42,137 nt of DNA, taken from the NCBI GenBank assembly GCA_016873255.1, contig VGXR01000018.1, forward strand, positions 1-42,137. Direction: 5' to 3'. Below are positions 33,634-42,069 of the stretch, one piece after another. This stretch comes from Planctomycetota bacterium. GTDB lineage: Bacteria > Planctomycetota > Phycisphaerae > Phycisphaerales > SM1A02. Every line of letters starts with the position of its first letter. Position 1 is the stretch's first letter. The notes under the pieces were generated by a model. That model saw only the letters and a list, made by a program, of their open reading frames with translations. It was not told where the DNA came from and did not search any database. A program made the translations under genes and the position numbers.

Positions 33634-35785
33634 CGCATCGCTCTCGTTCGTGGCGCGCAACCGGGGCGCGGTCCTGCCAGCGGCGATGCTGGGCATGGTG
33701 GTGGTGCTGGTGGCGCCGCTCAATGCGTTCGCCATGGATCTCCTGGTGGCGCTCAACTTCGCGCTGGCGGCGCTGGTGCTCGTGCGCGCCTCCACCATGC
33801 GCGGTCCGCTCGACTTCAGCGTGTTCCCGGCGCTCCTCCTCGGCACCACGCTGTTCCGGCTGGTGATCAACGTGGCGTCGACGCGGCTCATCCTGGGCGC
33901 CGACGCGCCGACGCCGGAGGGCGTGGAAGGCGTGGCAGGGCGCTTCATCGAGTCGTTCGGCCGCATGGTGGCGGGCGACAGCATCGTCGTCGGCGCGGTG
34001 GTGTTCGCCATCCTCGTGGTGGTGCAGTTCGTGGTGATCACCAAGGGAGCCTCGCGCATGGCCGAGGTGGCTGCGCGCTTCGCGCTCGATGCGCTGCCGG
34101 GCCGGCAGATGGCGATCGACGCGGACGTGTCCGCCGGCACGATCGACGCCGCGGAGGCGCGCCGGCGCAGGGATGACCTGGCGCGCGAGGCGGACTTCTT
34201 CGGCGCCATGGACGGTGCCAGCCGGTTCGTGCGCGGCGATGCGGTGGCAGGCCTCGTCATCACCGCCGTCAACATGGCGGGCGGCCTCGCCGTCGGCATG
34301 CTGCAGAAGGGGTGGACCTTCGCCGAGACCGCGCGTGCGATCACCGTGCTCACCATCGGCGACGGGCTTGCTGCGCAGATCCCGGCGTTCCTGATCGCGG
34401 TGGCGTCGGGGTTCGTGGTGACGCGCGCCGGGCGCGGGCGCACGCTCGGCGAGGAGGTCCCCGCGCAGCTGGTCGGTGCGCCGAGGATTCTGTGGGCGCT
34501 CGCGGGATTCATGGCGGTGCTTGCGCTGACGCCGCTCCCGGGCGCGCCGCTCCTTGCGGGCGCTGCGATCGCGGCCGCGGCGGCGATGCTGGCATCGCGT
34601 GCGGCGGGTCGCGCCGGCGCGGCAGGCGGCGGAAACCCGCGTGCGCGCGCGGATGCCGCGCCGTCGCGACGCGCTGCGCTGGTCGAGCCGGCCGTGGAGC
34701 GGCGTGCGGCGGAGATGGGTGCATTGCTCGCGGTGGAGCCGCTCGAGGTCGAGGTCGGAGCGGGCCTCGTTGACCTCGTGCGCGCCGGCGAGTCGTCGCC
34801 CGTCCTGCGGAGGATCGAGGCGGTGCGCCGGCAGGTCGCGCAGGACCTCGGGATCGTGGTGCCGCCGGTGCGGCTGCGCGACGAGCGATCGCTTGCCTGG
34901 GGCGGCTACCGGATCAAGGTGCGCGGCGCCACCGTCGGGGAGGGCGAGCTCCGGCTGGGCGAGCTGCTTGCGATGCCCGGCGACGGTCGCATGCCCTCGC
35001 TGCCGGGAACGCCGACCCGCGAGCCGGCCTTCGGGCTCGATGCGATCTGGGTCACGCCCGCGACGCGGGCGCGTGCGGAGGAGCTCGGCTGCGCCGTGGC
35101 AAGCCCCGAGGCGGTGCTCGGCGCGCACTTCGCCACGCTCGTGCGACGGCACGCCGACGAGCTCCTGACGCGCGAGCACGTCTCCGACCTCCTGCAGGAA
35201 CTCTCGCGGCGCGCGCCGCGGCTCGTGCAGGACACCGTCCCTGCCTGCATCCGCCCGGGCGAGCTGCAGCGCGTCATGCAGCTCCTGCTGCGCGAGCGCG
35301 TGCCGGTGCGTGACCTCGAGGCCGTGCTCGAGTCGGTGGCCGACGCGGCGCAGCGGGTGCGCGATCCGCACGGCCTGGCCGAGGCCGCGCGCATGGCGCT
35401 CCGCAGGACCATCTGCCAGCAGCATGCCCGCGCGGACGAGCACGGCCGCTCGGTGCTCGCGTGCGTGGTGGCCGGCGGTGCGCTCGATGCGCTCGTGGCG
35501 GGTGCGGTGCGCTGCTCCGACGGCGAGCTGTCGATCGACATGCCCGCCGCCGAGGCCGGTCGCGTCGTGCGTGCGGTGGCTGCGGCCGCCCGTCCGCTGG
35601 CCGAGGCCGGGCTTCCGGTGGTGGTCGTGGCATCCCGCGGCGCGCGCGCGGCACTCGCGCGCCTGCTCGCGCCGCACATCCCGGGCTGCGCCGTGCTGGC
35701 GTTCGATGAACTTGTCCGCGGCATCGAGGTGGAGCGCGTCGCGGAGGCGACCCTCGATGCCGCACCCACGGAGGTGGCGGCATGA
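33617..35785 (+). CDS. flhA: Flagellar export platform protein FlhA
   Basis: 722 residues from MAGPLDASLSFVARNRG. The start follows a GGAAGG SD inside the end of flhB. Eight membrane segments lie in res ~20-330. The FHIPEP-family signature is present as RFALDALPGRQMAIDADVSAGTIDA. The cytoplasmic domain (from ~350) shows ALLAVEPLEVEVGAGLVDLV, LRRIEAVRRQVAQDLGIVVPPVRLRD and FATLVRRHADELLTREHVSDLL, as in FlhA. It forms the nonameric export ring under the flagellar motor that accepts chaperone-bound substrates. It is coupled to flhF by ATGA. Confidence 0.97.
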   Translation: MAGPLDASLSFVARNRGAVLPAAMLGMVVVLVAPLNAFAMDLLVALNFALAALVLVRASTMRGPLDFSVFPALLLGTTLFRLVINVASTRLILGADAPTPEGVEGVAGRFIESFGRMVAGDSIVVGAVVFAILVVVQFVVITKGASRMAEVAARFALDALPGRQMAIDADVSAGTIDAAEARRRRDDLAREADFFGAMDGASRFVRGDAVAGLVITAVNMAGGLAVGMLQKGWTFAETARAITVLTIGDGLAAQIPAFLIAVASGFVVTRAGRGRTLGEEVPAQLVGAPRILWALAGFMAVLALTPLPGAPLLAGAAIAAAAAMLASRAAGRAGAAGGGNPRARADAAPSRRAALVEPAVERRAAEMGALLAVEPLEVEVGAGLVDLVRAGESSPVLRRIEAVRRQVAQDLGIVVPPVRLRDERSLAWGGYRIKVRGATVGEGELRLGELLAMPGDGRMPSLPGTPTREPAFGLDAIWVTPATRARAEELGCAVASPEAVLGAHFATLVRRHADELLTREHVSDLLQELSRRAPRLVQDTVPACIRPGELQRVMQLLLRERVPVRDLEAVLESVADAAQRVRDPHGLAEAARMALRRTICQQHARADEHGRSVLACVVAGGALDALVAGAVRCSDGELSIDMPAAEAGRVVRAVAAAARPLAEAGLPVVVVASRGARAALARLLAPHIPGCAVLAFDELVRGIEVERVAEATLDAAPTEVAA

Positions 35786-36867
35786 GCAGGGTTCGTTACG
35801 TGGCGGACACCCTCGAGGAGGCGGTCGCCGCGGCGCACCGCGGCCACGGCGCATCGGTTCGCATCGTGCGCGCGGGGCGGTGTGCGCCCGGCAGCGGCGC
35901 GCGGAGCGGGTTCGAGGCGGTGGTCGAGCCGCCCGTGCCGTGCCTTCGGGCGCGGCGTGCGGCGCGCGAGGCGCTGGCCCGTGCGGTGGTGGCAGCGCGG
36001 ATCGCGGCGGACGAGGCAGGGCGGACAGCGTCGGCCGCGGGAGCCGCCGGTGCGGCCGCACCGGCCGTGCTGGCGCGGCTCGGCGCCCGGCTTCGAGCCC
36101 AGGCGCTGCCCGAGCCGCTCGTGATCCATGTGCTCGACCGCGTGGCGTCCGAGGTCCGCGGCGCGGACCTCGAGGAGATCGAGGCGGTCATGCGTGCGGC
36201 GGCGGTCGGCGCGGTCGCTTCGCTCCTGCCCACGTCCGCGGCGCACGAGCCGTTCCGGCGCGGGGCCGCCGGGCGCCCATGGGTGGTTGCGCTCGCCGGG
36301 CCGACGGGGGTCGGCAAGACGACGACCTTGGCGAAGGTCGCGGCGGGCTGGCGCATGCAGCGCGGCCTGCGGGTGGGGCTCATCGCCGCCGATGCGTTCC
36401 GCGTCGGCGCGTTCGAGCAGCTGCGCACCTACGCACGCATCATCGATGCGCCGGTCCGCGCGGCTGACGGCCGCGCGTCGGCGCTGTCGGCGCTCGAGGC
36501 GCTCGCCGAGTGCGACGTCGTGCTCGTCGACACGCCCGGGCGCGGGCACCGCGATGCCGCGCGCATCGCAGAGGTCGCCGACCTCGTGGAGGCGGTGCGT
36601 GCCGACGAGACGCACCTGGTGCTCCCGGGCACGGCGGGCGCGCAGGCGCTCGAGGAGGCATCGACGGCGTTCGCGCGGGTGCGCCCGACGCGCGTGGTGC
36701 TGTCCAAGCTCGACGAGAGCGAGGGGCTGGGGGCGCTCGTCGGCGCCGTCCGCCTCGGCGGCATTCCGGCGAGCTGGTTCACCACGGGACAGGAAGTGCC
36801 CGACGATCTCGAGCGTGCCGACGCGCGCGCCTTCGCCGAGCGCCTTGTCGGGGGCGCGGGCGCGTGA
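35782..36867 (+). CDS. flhF: Flagellar SRP-like GTPase FlhF
   Basis: 361 residues. A basic/variable N-terminus MSRVRYVADTLEEAVAAAHRGHG resembles the FlhF start. The helical N-domain has APAVLARLGARLRAQALPEPL. The NG GTPase domain has P-loop GPTGVGKTTTLAKVA, AADAFRVGAFEQLRTYARI (DxxR), DTPGRG (G3, first G of PG changed to GRG ending) and LSKLDES (G4). FlhF is related to Ffh/FtsY and sets the place and number of flagella with FlhG. Its stop overlaps the GTG start of flhG. Confidence 0.95.
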   Translation: MSRVRYVADTLEEAVAAAHRGHGASVRIVRAGRCAPGSGARSGFEAVVEPPVPCLRARRAAREALARAVVAARIAADEAGRTASAAGAAGAAAPAVLARLGARLRAQALPEPLVIHVLDRVASEVRGADLEEIEAVMRAAAVGAVASLLPTSAAHEPFRRGAAGRPWVVALAGPTGVGKTTTLAKVAAGWRMQRGLRVGLIAADAFRVGAFEQLRTYARIIDAPVRAADGRASALSALEALAECDVVLVDTPGRGHRDAARIAEVADLVEAVRADETHLVLPGTAGAQALEEASTAFARVRPTRVVLSKLDESEGLGALVGAVRLGGIPASWFTTGQEVPDDLERADARAFAERLVGGAGA

Positions 36868-37844
36868 TCGACGGACAGGCCGATCGCCTTCGCGCGCGGG
36901 TCGCGGCGATGTCCGCCGCGACGGGCAGCGCGGGTGCGTCGCCTGCCGTGGCATCGGCGGCGCCCGCGCGCCTTGCGCGGACGATCGCGGTCGCCAGCGG
37001 CAAGGGAGGCGTCGGCAAGAGCACGGTGGCGCTCGGCATCGCGATGGCGGCCGCGGAGCGGGGCGTGCGGACGGCGCTCGTGGATGCAGACCTCGGGCTT
37101 GCGAACCTTGACCTCCTCTGCGGCGTCCGTGCGCCGCGCACCGCAGCGGACTGGCTGGCGGGGCGCGCGCGCCTCGCGGAGTGCTTCGTGACGCTCGGGC
37201 CGCGCCTGTGGCTCCTTCCCGGCGCCTCCGGCCTTGCGCGCATGGCGGATCTCGATGCTGCCCGGCGCGAGCGGTTGCTCGAGGGGCTCGCTCGCGTGTC
37301 GGCGCACGTGCAGCTGGTGGTCGTCGATCTCGGTGCCGGCATCGGGCCGGGAACGCTCGACATCGCGGCGAGCGCCGATCGACTGCTCCTTGTGGCGACG
37401 CCCGAGCCCACCTCGCTTGCGGATGCGTACGGATTCGCGAAGGCGTGCGCACGTCATGCGCATCGAGGCGCGCATGGTTGGGCATGTGCGTCGACCATGT
37501 GCCGCGATGCGCGCGAAGGAGCCGATTCGATGCAGCGGCTCGCGTCGGCGGCACGCGCGCACGTCGGCGTCGAGGTCGAGTGCGTTGGCTCCGTGCCAAG
37601 CGACCCGTCGGTGCCCGCGAGCGTGCGTGCGCGGGTCCCGCTCCTGGTGCATGCGGGGAGCAGCCCCGCGGCCCGCGCGATCCGCGGAGTCGAGGCGCGG
37701 CTGGCCGGCTGCGACGCGGATCTTGTTCCTGTGAGCGGGGGGCTGCTGCCCGCACTGGCAGCACGGCTCGGCGTCCGCTGGGCGCAGTCGGCGGCGGCGG
37801 CGGTCGCCGGCGTGGCAGCGCTCGGGGGCGTCGTGGCCAGGTAA
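36864..37844 (+). CDS. flhG: Flagellar number regulator FlhG (MinD/ParA-like ATPase)
   Basis: 326 residues from the GTG at 36864. This start keeps the N-terminal GQADRLRARV, which matches the DQAxxLR activating helix of FlhG, and forms GTGA with the flhF stop. An ATG at 36909 would remove it. The deviant Walker A is SGKGGVGKST, followed by ALVDADLGLANLDLLCG and VVVDLGAGIGPGTLD. The C-terminal membrane-targeting helix is not obvious. FlhG stimulates FlhF GTPase and limits flagellar number at the pole. It ends at the A-rich tract that precedes the promoter of the flagellar sigma gene. Confidence 0.93.
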   Translation: MIDGQADRLRARVAAMSAATGSAGASPAVASAAPARLARTIAVASGKGGVGKSTVALGIAMAAAERGVRTALVDADLGLANLDLLCGVRAPRTAADWLAGRARLAECFVTLGPRLWLLPGASGLARMADLDAARRERLLEGLARVSAHVQLVVVDLGAGIGPGTLDIAASADRLLLVATPEPTSLADAYGFAKACARHAHRGAHGWACASTMCRDAREGADSMQRLASAARAHVGVEVECVGSVPSDPSVPASVRARVPLLVHAGSSPAARAIRGVEARLAGCDADLVPVSGGLLPALAARLGVRWAQSAAAAVAGVAALGGVVAR

Positions 37845-37873
37845 AAAATTTCGAATCCGGGTGACAAAGGGGC

Positions 37874-37903
37874 TTGCGAACAGTTGTGGGTGGCTGTTAT
37901 ATT
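37874..37903 (+). promoter_or_regulatory. Strong promoter of the flagellar sigma gene with upstream A-tract
   Basis: TTGCGA (37874-37879), an 18-base spacer, then TATATT (37898-37903) preceded by TGT, an extended -10. TAAAAAATTT at 37842-37851, right after the flhG stop, gives an UP-element-like tract in otherwise GC-rich DNA. Transcription should begin near 37910, giving about 190 nt of leader. Confidence 0.75.
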
Positions 37904-37946
37904 GGACACGCCGCAGCGACCGTCATGGATCGATGGCGCTCGGCAC

Positions 37947-38097
37947 CCCGCGACAAGGATGTTGCGGGTCCACAACGGGAGGCCATGGCCCTCGGGCCGC
38001 AACCTTCCTTCATCCCTGGATCGGCAGGCGGGGATCCGCCTGTCAATCCGAAGCGTGCTTTCCCGAGCACTCTCTTCACGAAGGTCAAGGAGCGACC
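37947..38097 (+). promoter_or_regulatory. Structured mRNA leader with three GGA-loop hairpins: candidate CsrA-binding region
   Basis: Hairpin 1 (37947-37968) has a 9-bp stem, with one G-U pair, presenting the tetraloop AGGA. Its centre ACAAGGATGT fits the CsrA consensus RUACARGGAUGU at 10 of 12 positions when two flanking bases are included. Hairpin 2 (38023-38044) has a 9-bp stem with loop GGAT. Hairpin 3 (38083-38097) has a 4-bp GGTC/GACC stem whose loop AAGGAGC is the Shine-Dalgarno itself. Two or more GGA-loop sites with one on the SD is the known pattern for CsrA repression (as in glgC and hag). Binding is inferred, not shown. Confidence 0.55.
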
Positions 38098-38098
38098 G

Positions 38099-39265
38099 AT
38101 GCCGAAGAGCAACGTGCGGGCGGCGTCACGGCAGACGCAGTCCCGTGCATCGAAGCGAACGTCTGTCACCGCACCAGCGTGTGCTACCTCGGCGCGTGCC
38201 ACCTCGGCGCGTGCCACTTCGGCGCGTGCCACTTCGGCGCGTGCCACTGCTGCCCATGCATCGCCTGGGCGTGCATCTGCGGGGCGGGCCAAGCCATCGT
38301 CACCTGCCAAGCCGTCCTTGGTCGCCCGGGCGCTTGCCAAGGCCAAGGGCTCGGCCAAGCGCGCGGTGGCGACGCTGTCGCCTGCGCCTGCACGGGCGCA
38401 GACGAATCGCGTGCAGCCACCCCGGTTGCCCGCCTCGCCCGCGCGTTCGCCGTCGCGGGTGATCGAGGTCAACGCTCCGGTCCGCCAGCCAAGCGCACCG
38501 GACGCGCTGTGGACGGCCTTCCAGGCCGCCCGCGAGCGCAACGACACCGCCCGCGCGCAGGACATCCGCAACAAGCTGATCGAGCGCTACCACGAGGTGG
38601 TGCGCTTCACCGCCGAGCGGATGCACACGCGCCTGCCCAGCGAGGTCGACGTGAACGACCTGATCAGCGCCGGGTTCTTCGGCCTGAAGGACGCCGTGGA
38701 CGCGTTCGACCCCGCGCGCGGCGTCAAGTTCGAGACCTATTGCGCGCCCCGCATCCGCGGCGCGATCTTCGACGAGCTGCGGAGCATGGACTGGGTGCCG
38801 CGCCTCGTCCGCAGCCGCACCGCCAAGGTGGAGAAGGTCCGCAAGGAGTTCGAGCTGACCCACGGCCGCAAGCCGACCGAGGACGAGGTCTCCGCCCGCA
38901 TGAACGTGAGCGGTGCGGAGTACGACAAGCTCTCCAAGGACTCGCGGCCGGTCGGCGTCGTCAGCCTCGACCGCAAGGCGTTCGAGAGCGACTCGAGCCG
39001 CGAGGTCCGCGAGGTGGACGTCATCGAGGACGTGCGCCAGCCGAACCCCGCCGAGCTGGTGCAGCGCGGCGACCTGCAGACGCTGATCACCAAGGGCCTG
39101 TCGCGCGCGGAGCGGCTGATCGTGATCCTCTACTACTACGAGGAGATGACGATGAAGGAGATCGGGCTCACGCTCGACCTCTCCGAGAGCCGCGTCAGCC
39201 AGATGCACTCGAGCATCCTCGCGCGCCTCAAGGCGCAGATGCAGCATCGCCTGAAGGAGTTCTGA
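38099..39265 (+). CDS. fliA: Flagellar-type sigma factor (FliA/WhiG/SigD family) with basic low-complexity N-terminal extension
   Basis: 388 residues from the ATG after AAGGAG with a 6-base spacer. The frame is open upstream, but the promoter and SD favour this start. Residues 1-~130 are Ala/Ser/Arg/Lys/Pro-rich, with four ATSAR pentapeptides and a histone H1-like stretch (KPSLVARALAKAKGSAKRAVA). Residues ~135-388 are a sigma-28-type protein: DLISAGFFGLKDAVDAFDP and FETYCAPRIRGAIFDELRSMDWVPR (region 2, split), KVRKEFELTHGRKPTEDEV (region 3), and EEMTMKEIGLTLDLSESRVSQMHSSILARL (region 4, split). It should direct late flagellar genes. Normal FliA is about 240 residues. A strong hairpin follows the stop. 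Confidence 0.92.
   Translation: MPKSNVRAASRQTQSRASKRTSVTAPACATSARATSARATSARATSARATAAHASPGRASAGRAKPSSPAKPSLVARALAKAKGSAKRAVATLSPAPARAQTNRVQPPRLPASPARSPSRVIEVNAPVRQPSAPDALWTAFQAARERNDTARAQDIRNKLIERYHEVVRFTAERMHTRLPSEVDVNDLISAGFFGLKDAVDAFDPARGVKFETYCAPRIRGAIFDELRSMDWVPRLVRSRTAKVEKVRKEFELTHGRKPTEDEVSARMNVSGAEYDKLSKDSRPVGVVSLDRKAFESDSSREVREVDVIEDVRQPNPAELVQRGDLQTLITKGLSRAERLIVILYYYEEMTMKEIGLTLDLSESRVSQMHSSILARLKAQMQHRLKEF
38183..38242 (+). repeat. Four tandem 15-bp units in the sigma factor N-terminus
   Basis: GCCACYTCGGCGCGT is repeated four times with one or two changes and a decayed fifth copy (38243-38257), encoding ATSAR x4. Unit length is a multiple of three, so gain or loss keeps the frame. 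Confidence 0.9.
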
Positions 39266-39294
39266 GCCACTGCCGGAGGGTCCATCTTCCGTGA

Positions 39295-39327
39295 CACGAC
39301 GCCCCGCGTGACCCGCGGGGCGTTGTG
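39295..39327 (+). terminator. Hairpin terminator of the flagellar sigma gene
   Basis: A 13-bp stem (39295-39307 with 39315-39327), including one G-T pair, closes on GTGACCC, about 30 bases after the sigma stop. There is no T-run. The repeat copy B starts about 8 bases further on. Confidence 0.7.
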
Positions 39328-39334
39328 CATGGAC

Positions 39335-39796
39335 ATCCGTTCCGGGTTCGTTTGGCACCAATTGACTTCTCTTGAGAAATCGGGTGGGTGGGCTGATGCG
39401 CGGTGCGCGGCGTGTGTTGACGCGTCGGCGAACGGCGGTGGGGACGGTTGCGCTCGCGGTGCGCGGTGCGCCGGGCCTGGACGCCTCGGCGACCGGCGGT
39501 GGCCTCAGTCGCTCGGACACGTTGCACGCGACGGGCGCATCTGCGGCGAGGAGCCCGCGGCCGGGGCGTGCAACAACTCGCTTGATGAGGCCACCACCGT
39601 TCGCTGTCGGCTCGGGACGACGAACGGCGGGAGGGGGTCGGACACCGGCCGTCGAGTCTCAACAGGCGGTCGAATGGGGGGCGCGGCCACCGCCGGAACC
39701 ATCGCGACCCGTCGATTGCCCACCCGTCTTCAACGCCCCTCCGCCGATTTCTCTGGAGAAGACAATTGGTGCCAAGCGAACCAGGAACGGATTTCA
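39335..39796 (-). mobile_element. MITE-like palindromic repeat element, copy B (opposite orientation)
   Basis: The 528-bp gap between fliA and scoB holds, after the terminator, a 462-bp element. Read on the minus strand it follows copy A in order: end TGAAATCCGTTCCTGG, then TTCGCTTGGCACCAATTG, a block CGGGTCGCGATGGTTCCGG, the core inverted repeat (39566-39594 with 39499-39529), CCGGTCGCCGAGGCGTCC, and the other end ATCCGTTCCGGGTTCG in inverse orientation. The best conserved parts are the ends and the core; the stretches between differ in length and sequence. GGACATC occurs at both borders (39331-39337 and 39800-39806), which may be a target duplication. Its right end contains the scoB stop codon. 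No ORF is shared with copy A. Confidence 0.85.
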
Positions 39797-40456
39797 GAGG
39801 GACATCGGGGCGACGGGCCGGTCGACGAGGATCCTCGCGGCCGTCCTCGCCTTCACCTCGTCCACCGTCACGCCCGGCGCGGTCTCGATGAGGCGGAAGA
39901 GCCCCGCCTCGCGGTCGAGCTCGAACGCGGCGAGGTCGGTGATGAGCATGTGCACGCAGCGGCGGCCGGTGAGGGGCAGGGTGCATTCGGGGATGAACTT
40001 GCTCTCGCCCTTCTTGTTGCAGTGCTCCATGACCACCACCACGCGGCGCACGCCGGCGACGAGGTCCATCGCGCCGCCCATGCCCTTGACGAGCTTGCCC
40101 GGGATCATCCAGTTGGCGAGGTCGCCGTTCTGGCTCACCTCCATGGCGCCCAGGATCGCGAGGTCGATGTGCCCGCCGCGGATCATCGCGAAGCTGTCGG
40201 CGCTGGAGAAGAAGCTGGCGCCCTTGACCGCCGTGACCGTCTGCTTGCCGGCGTTGATGAGGTCGGCGTCGACGTCGGCCTCCCTGGGGAACGGCCCCAT
40301 GCCGAGCAGGCCATTCTCCGACTGGAGCCACACCGTCGTGCCCGCGGGCACGTAGTTCGCCACGAGCGTGGGGATGCCGATCCCCAGGTTGACGTAGAAC
40401 CCGTCGCGGAGTTCCTTCGCGGCGCGCATCGCGAGCTGGTTGCGGTCGAGCGGCAT
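39794..40456 (-). CDS. scoB: 3-oxoacid/acyl-CoA transferase subunit B
   Basis: 220 residues. The start [16 protein letters not shown] leads into [17 protein letters not shown] and [13 protein letters not shown], where E47 is the catalytic Glu that forms the CoA thioester. [28 protein letters not shown] and [21 protein letters not shown] (split) follow, all typical of SCOT-type subunit B. It moves CoA from succinyl-CoA or another donor to acetoacetate-like acids. Subunit A is not next to it: the gene upstream is an aldehyde dehydrogenase (34 bp) and downstream is repeat copy B, whose end supplies the TGA stop. The partner must be elsewhere, or the pair was separated. Confidence 0.92.
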   Translation of the reverse strand: MPLDRNQLAMRAAKELRDGFYVNLGIGIPTLVANYVPAGTTVWLQSENGLLGMGPFPREADVDADLINAGKQTVTAVKGASFFSSADSFAMIRGGHIDLAILGAMEVSQNGDLANWMIPGKLVKGMGGAMDLVAGVRRVVVVMEHCNKKGESKFIPECTLPLTGRRCVHMLITDLAAFELDREAGLFRLIETAPGVTVDEVKARTAARILVDRPVAPMSL

Positions 40457-40490
40457 GGCAGGTCCTCGTTCGTCCTCGCGTGCGTGCAGG

Positions 40491-42056
40491 TCAGCCGAAG
40501 ACGATGCCCTGGGCGAGCGGCAGGTCCTTCGACCAGTTGACGGTGCAGGTCTGGCGGCGCATGTACTGCTTCCAGCTGTCGCTGCCCGACTCGCGGCCGC
40601 CGCCGGTGTCCTTCTCGCCGCCGAACGCGCCGCCGATCTCGGCGCCGCTGGTGCCGATGTTGACGTTCGCGATGCCGCAGTCGCTTCCCTCGTGGCTGAG
40701 GAAGCGCTCGGCCGCGCGCACGCTGTCGGTGAAGATCGCGCTCGAGAGGCCCTGGTCGACGCCGTTGTTGACCGCCATCGCGTGGTCGAGCGAGTCGACC
40801 GGGATGGCGTAGAGGATCGGCGCGAAGGTCTCCTCGCAGCAGATCGCTGGCACCTTCCCCCTGGGGACGCGGATGAGCGTCGGCTCGACGAAGTTGCCGG
40901 CCTTGCCCCTGAAGCGGTCGATGCCCCTGCGGCCGCCGGCGAGCACCGTGCAGCCGTCTCGCTCGGCCTGCTCGATGGCCGAACGCATGCCCTCGACGGC
41001 CCGCGCGTTGATGAGCGGGCCCATCAGGGTGCCCTTGCGCATCGGGTCGCCGATCGGCACCGAGCGGTACGCCTTCACGAGGCGCTTGCAGAGGTCGTCG
41101 ACCATCGACCGGTGGACGAGGAGGCGGCGCGTGCTCGTGCAGCGCTGGCCCGCGGTGCCGACCGCGCCGAAGAGCACCGCTCGGACCACGAGGTCGATGT
41201 CCGCATCCGGCATCACGATGATCGCGTTGTTGCCGCCGAGCTCGAGCAGCGTGCGCCCGAGGCGCTTGCCCACGACCTCGGCCACGCGGCGGCCCATCCG
41301 CGTGCTGCCGGTGGCGCTGATGAGCGGCAGCCTGCGGTCGGCGAGCATGGTCTCGCCGACCTCGGCATCGCTGCCGATGACCAGTCCGAAGACGTCCTCG
41401 GCCTTGCCCTTCGACGGCGCGAACACGTCCTGCGCGCGCATCACGTCCTGCGCGACCTTGTTCATCGCGATCGCGGTGAGCGGCGTGACGAGCGACGGCT
41501 TCCACACCATCGTGTCGCCGCAGACGGCGGCGATCATCGCGTTCCACGCCCACACGGCGGCCGGGAAGTTGAAGGCGGTGATGACGCCCACGGTGCCGAG
41601 CGGATGCCACTGCTCGTACATGCGGTGGCGGCCGCGCTCGGAGTGCATGGTGAGGCCGTAGAGCTGGCGCGACAGGCCGACGGCGAAGTCGGCGATGTCG
41701 ATGCACTCCTGGACCTCGCCGAGGCCCTCTGGGTAGATCTTGCCCATCTCGCGCGTGACGAGTTCGCCGAGCTCGGCCTTTCGCGCGCGGAACGCCTCGC
41801 CGATCAGGCGCACGATCTCGCCGCGCTTCGGGGCGGGCAGCATGGCCCACTCGTGCTGCACCGCCTGCGCGGCCTTGACCGCCCGGTCGTAGTCCTTGGC
41901 CGACTCGAGGCGGATGGTCCCGAGGACCTTGCCCGTGGCCGGGTCGAGGCTGTCGACGGCCTTGCCCTCGGCAAGCATGGTTGCGGTTCGGGTGCTGCGG
42001 GCGAGGAGCCGCGCGTCGCGCGCGATGCCGGTCTTCTTCAGGAGGTCGGTGGGCAT
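40491..42056 (-). CDS. ALDH7-type aldehyde dehydrogenase (aminoadipate-semialdehyde dehydrogenase-like)
   Basis: 521 residues from [15 protein letters not shown], with GGAAAG as SD. NAD-site and catalytic motifs: [18 protein letters not shown], general base E272 in [10 protein letters not shown], and nucleophile C306 in [13 protein letters not shown]. The C-terminal [26 protein letters not shown] (split) is characteristic of the ALDH7/antiquitin group, which oxidises alpha-aminoadipate semialdehyde in lysine breakdown. Its pairing with scoB suggests an amino-acid or ketone-body type catabolic operon, but the actual substrate is inferred from family resemblance only. It starts 13 bp after the stop of the upstream Ala-Pro tailed gene. 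Confidence 0.9.
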   Translation of the reverse strand: MPTDLLKKTGIARDARLLARSTRTATMLAEGKAVDSLDPATGKVLGTIRLESAKDYDRAVKAAQAVQHEWAMLPAPKRGEIVRLIGEAFRARKAELGELVTREMGKIYPEGLGEVQECIDIADFAVGLSRQLYGLTMHSERGRHRMYEQWHPLGTVGVITAFNFPAAVWAWNAMIAAVCGDTMVWKPSLVTPLTAIAMNKVAQDVMRAQDVFAPSKGKAEDVFGLVIGSDAEVGETMLADRRLPLISATGSTRMGRRVAEVVGKRLGRTLLELGGNNAIIVMPDADIDLVVRAVLFGAVGTAGQRCTSTRRLLVHRSMVDDLCKRLVKAYRSVPIGDPMRKGTLMGPLINARAVEGMRSAIEQAERDGCTVLAGGRRGIDRFRGKAGNFVEPTLIRVPRGKVPAICCEETFAPILYAIPVDSLDHAMAVNNGVDQGLSSAIFTDSVRAAERFLSHEGSDCGIANVNIGTSGAEIGGAFGGEKDTGGGRESGSDSWKQYMRRQTCTVNWSKDLPLAQGIVFG

Positions 42057-42069
42057 GCGTCTTTCCGGT

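Noticed and set aside
30054-36061. Very long minus-strand open frames (up to 1,425 codons) opposite the flagellar genes
   Set aside because: They are Arg/Ala/Pro-rich shadows created by high GC, run across several real genes, and show no motif. The plus-strand proteins in the same place are unmistakable.
37874-38098. N-terminal extension of the flagellar sigma factor from upstream starts (ATG at 37925 or 37985, GTG/ATG earlier)
   Set aside because: The promoter -10 lies inside this frame, no SD precedes these starts, and a well-spaced AAGGAG precedes 38099. The region makes better sense as a structured leader, though this is not proven.
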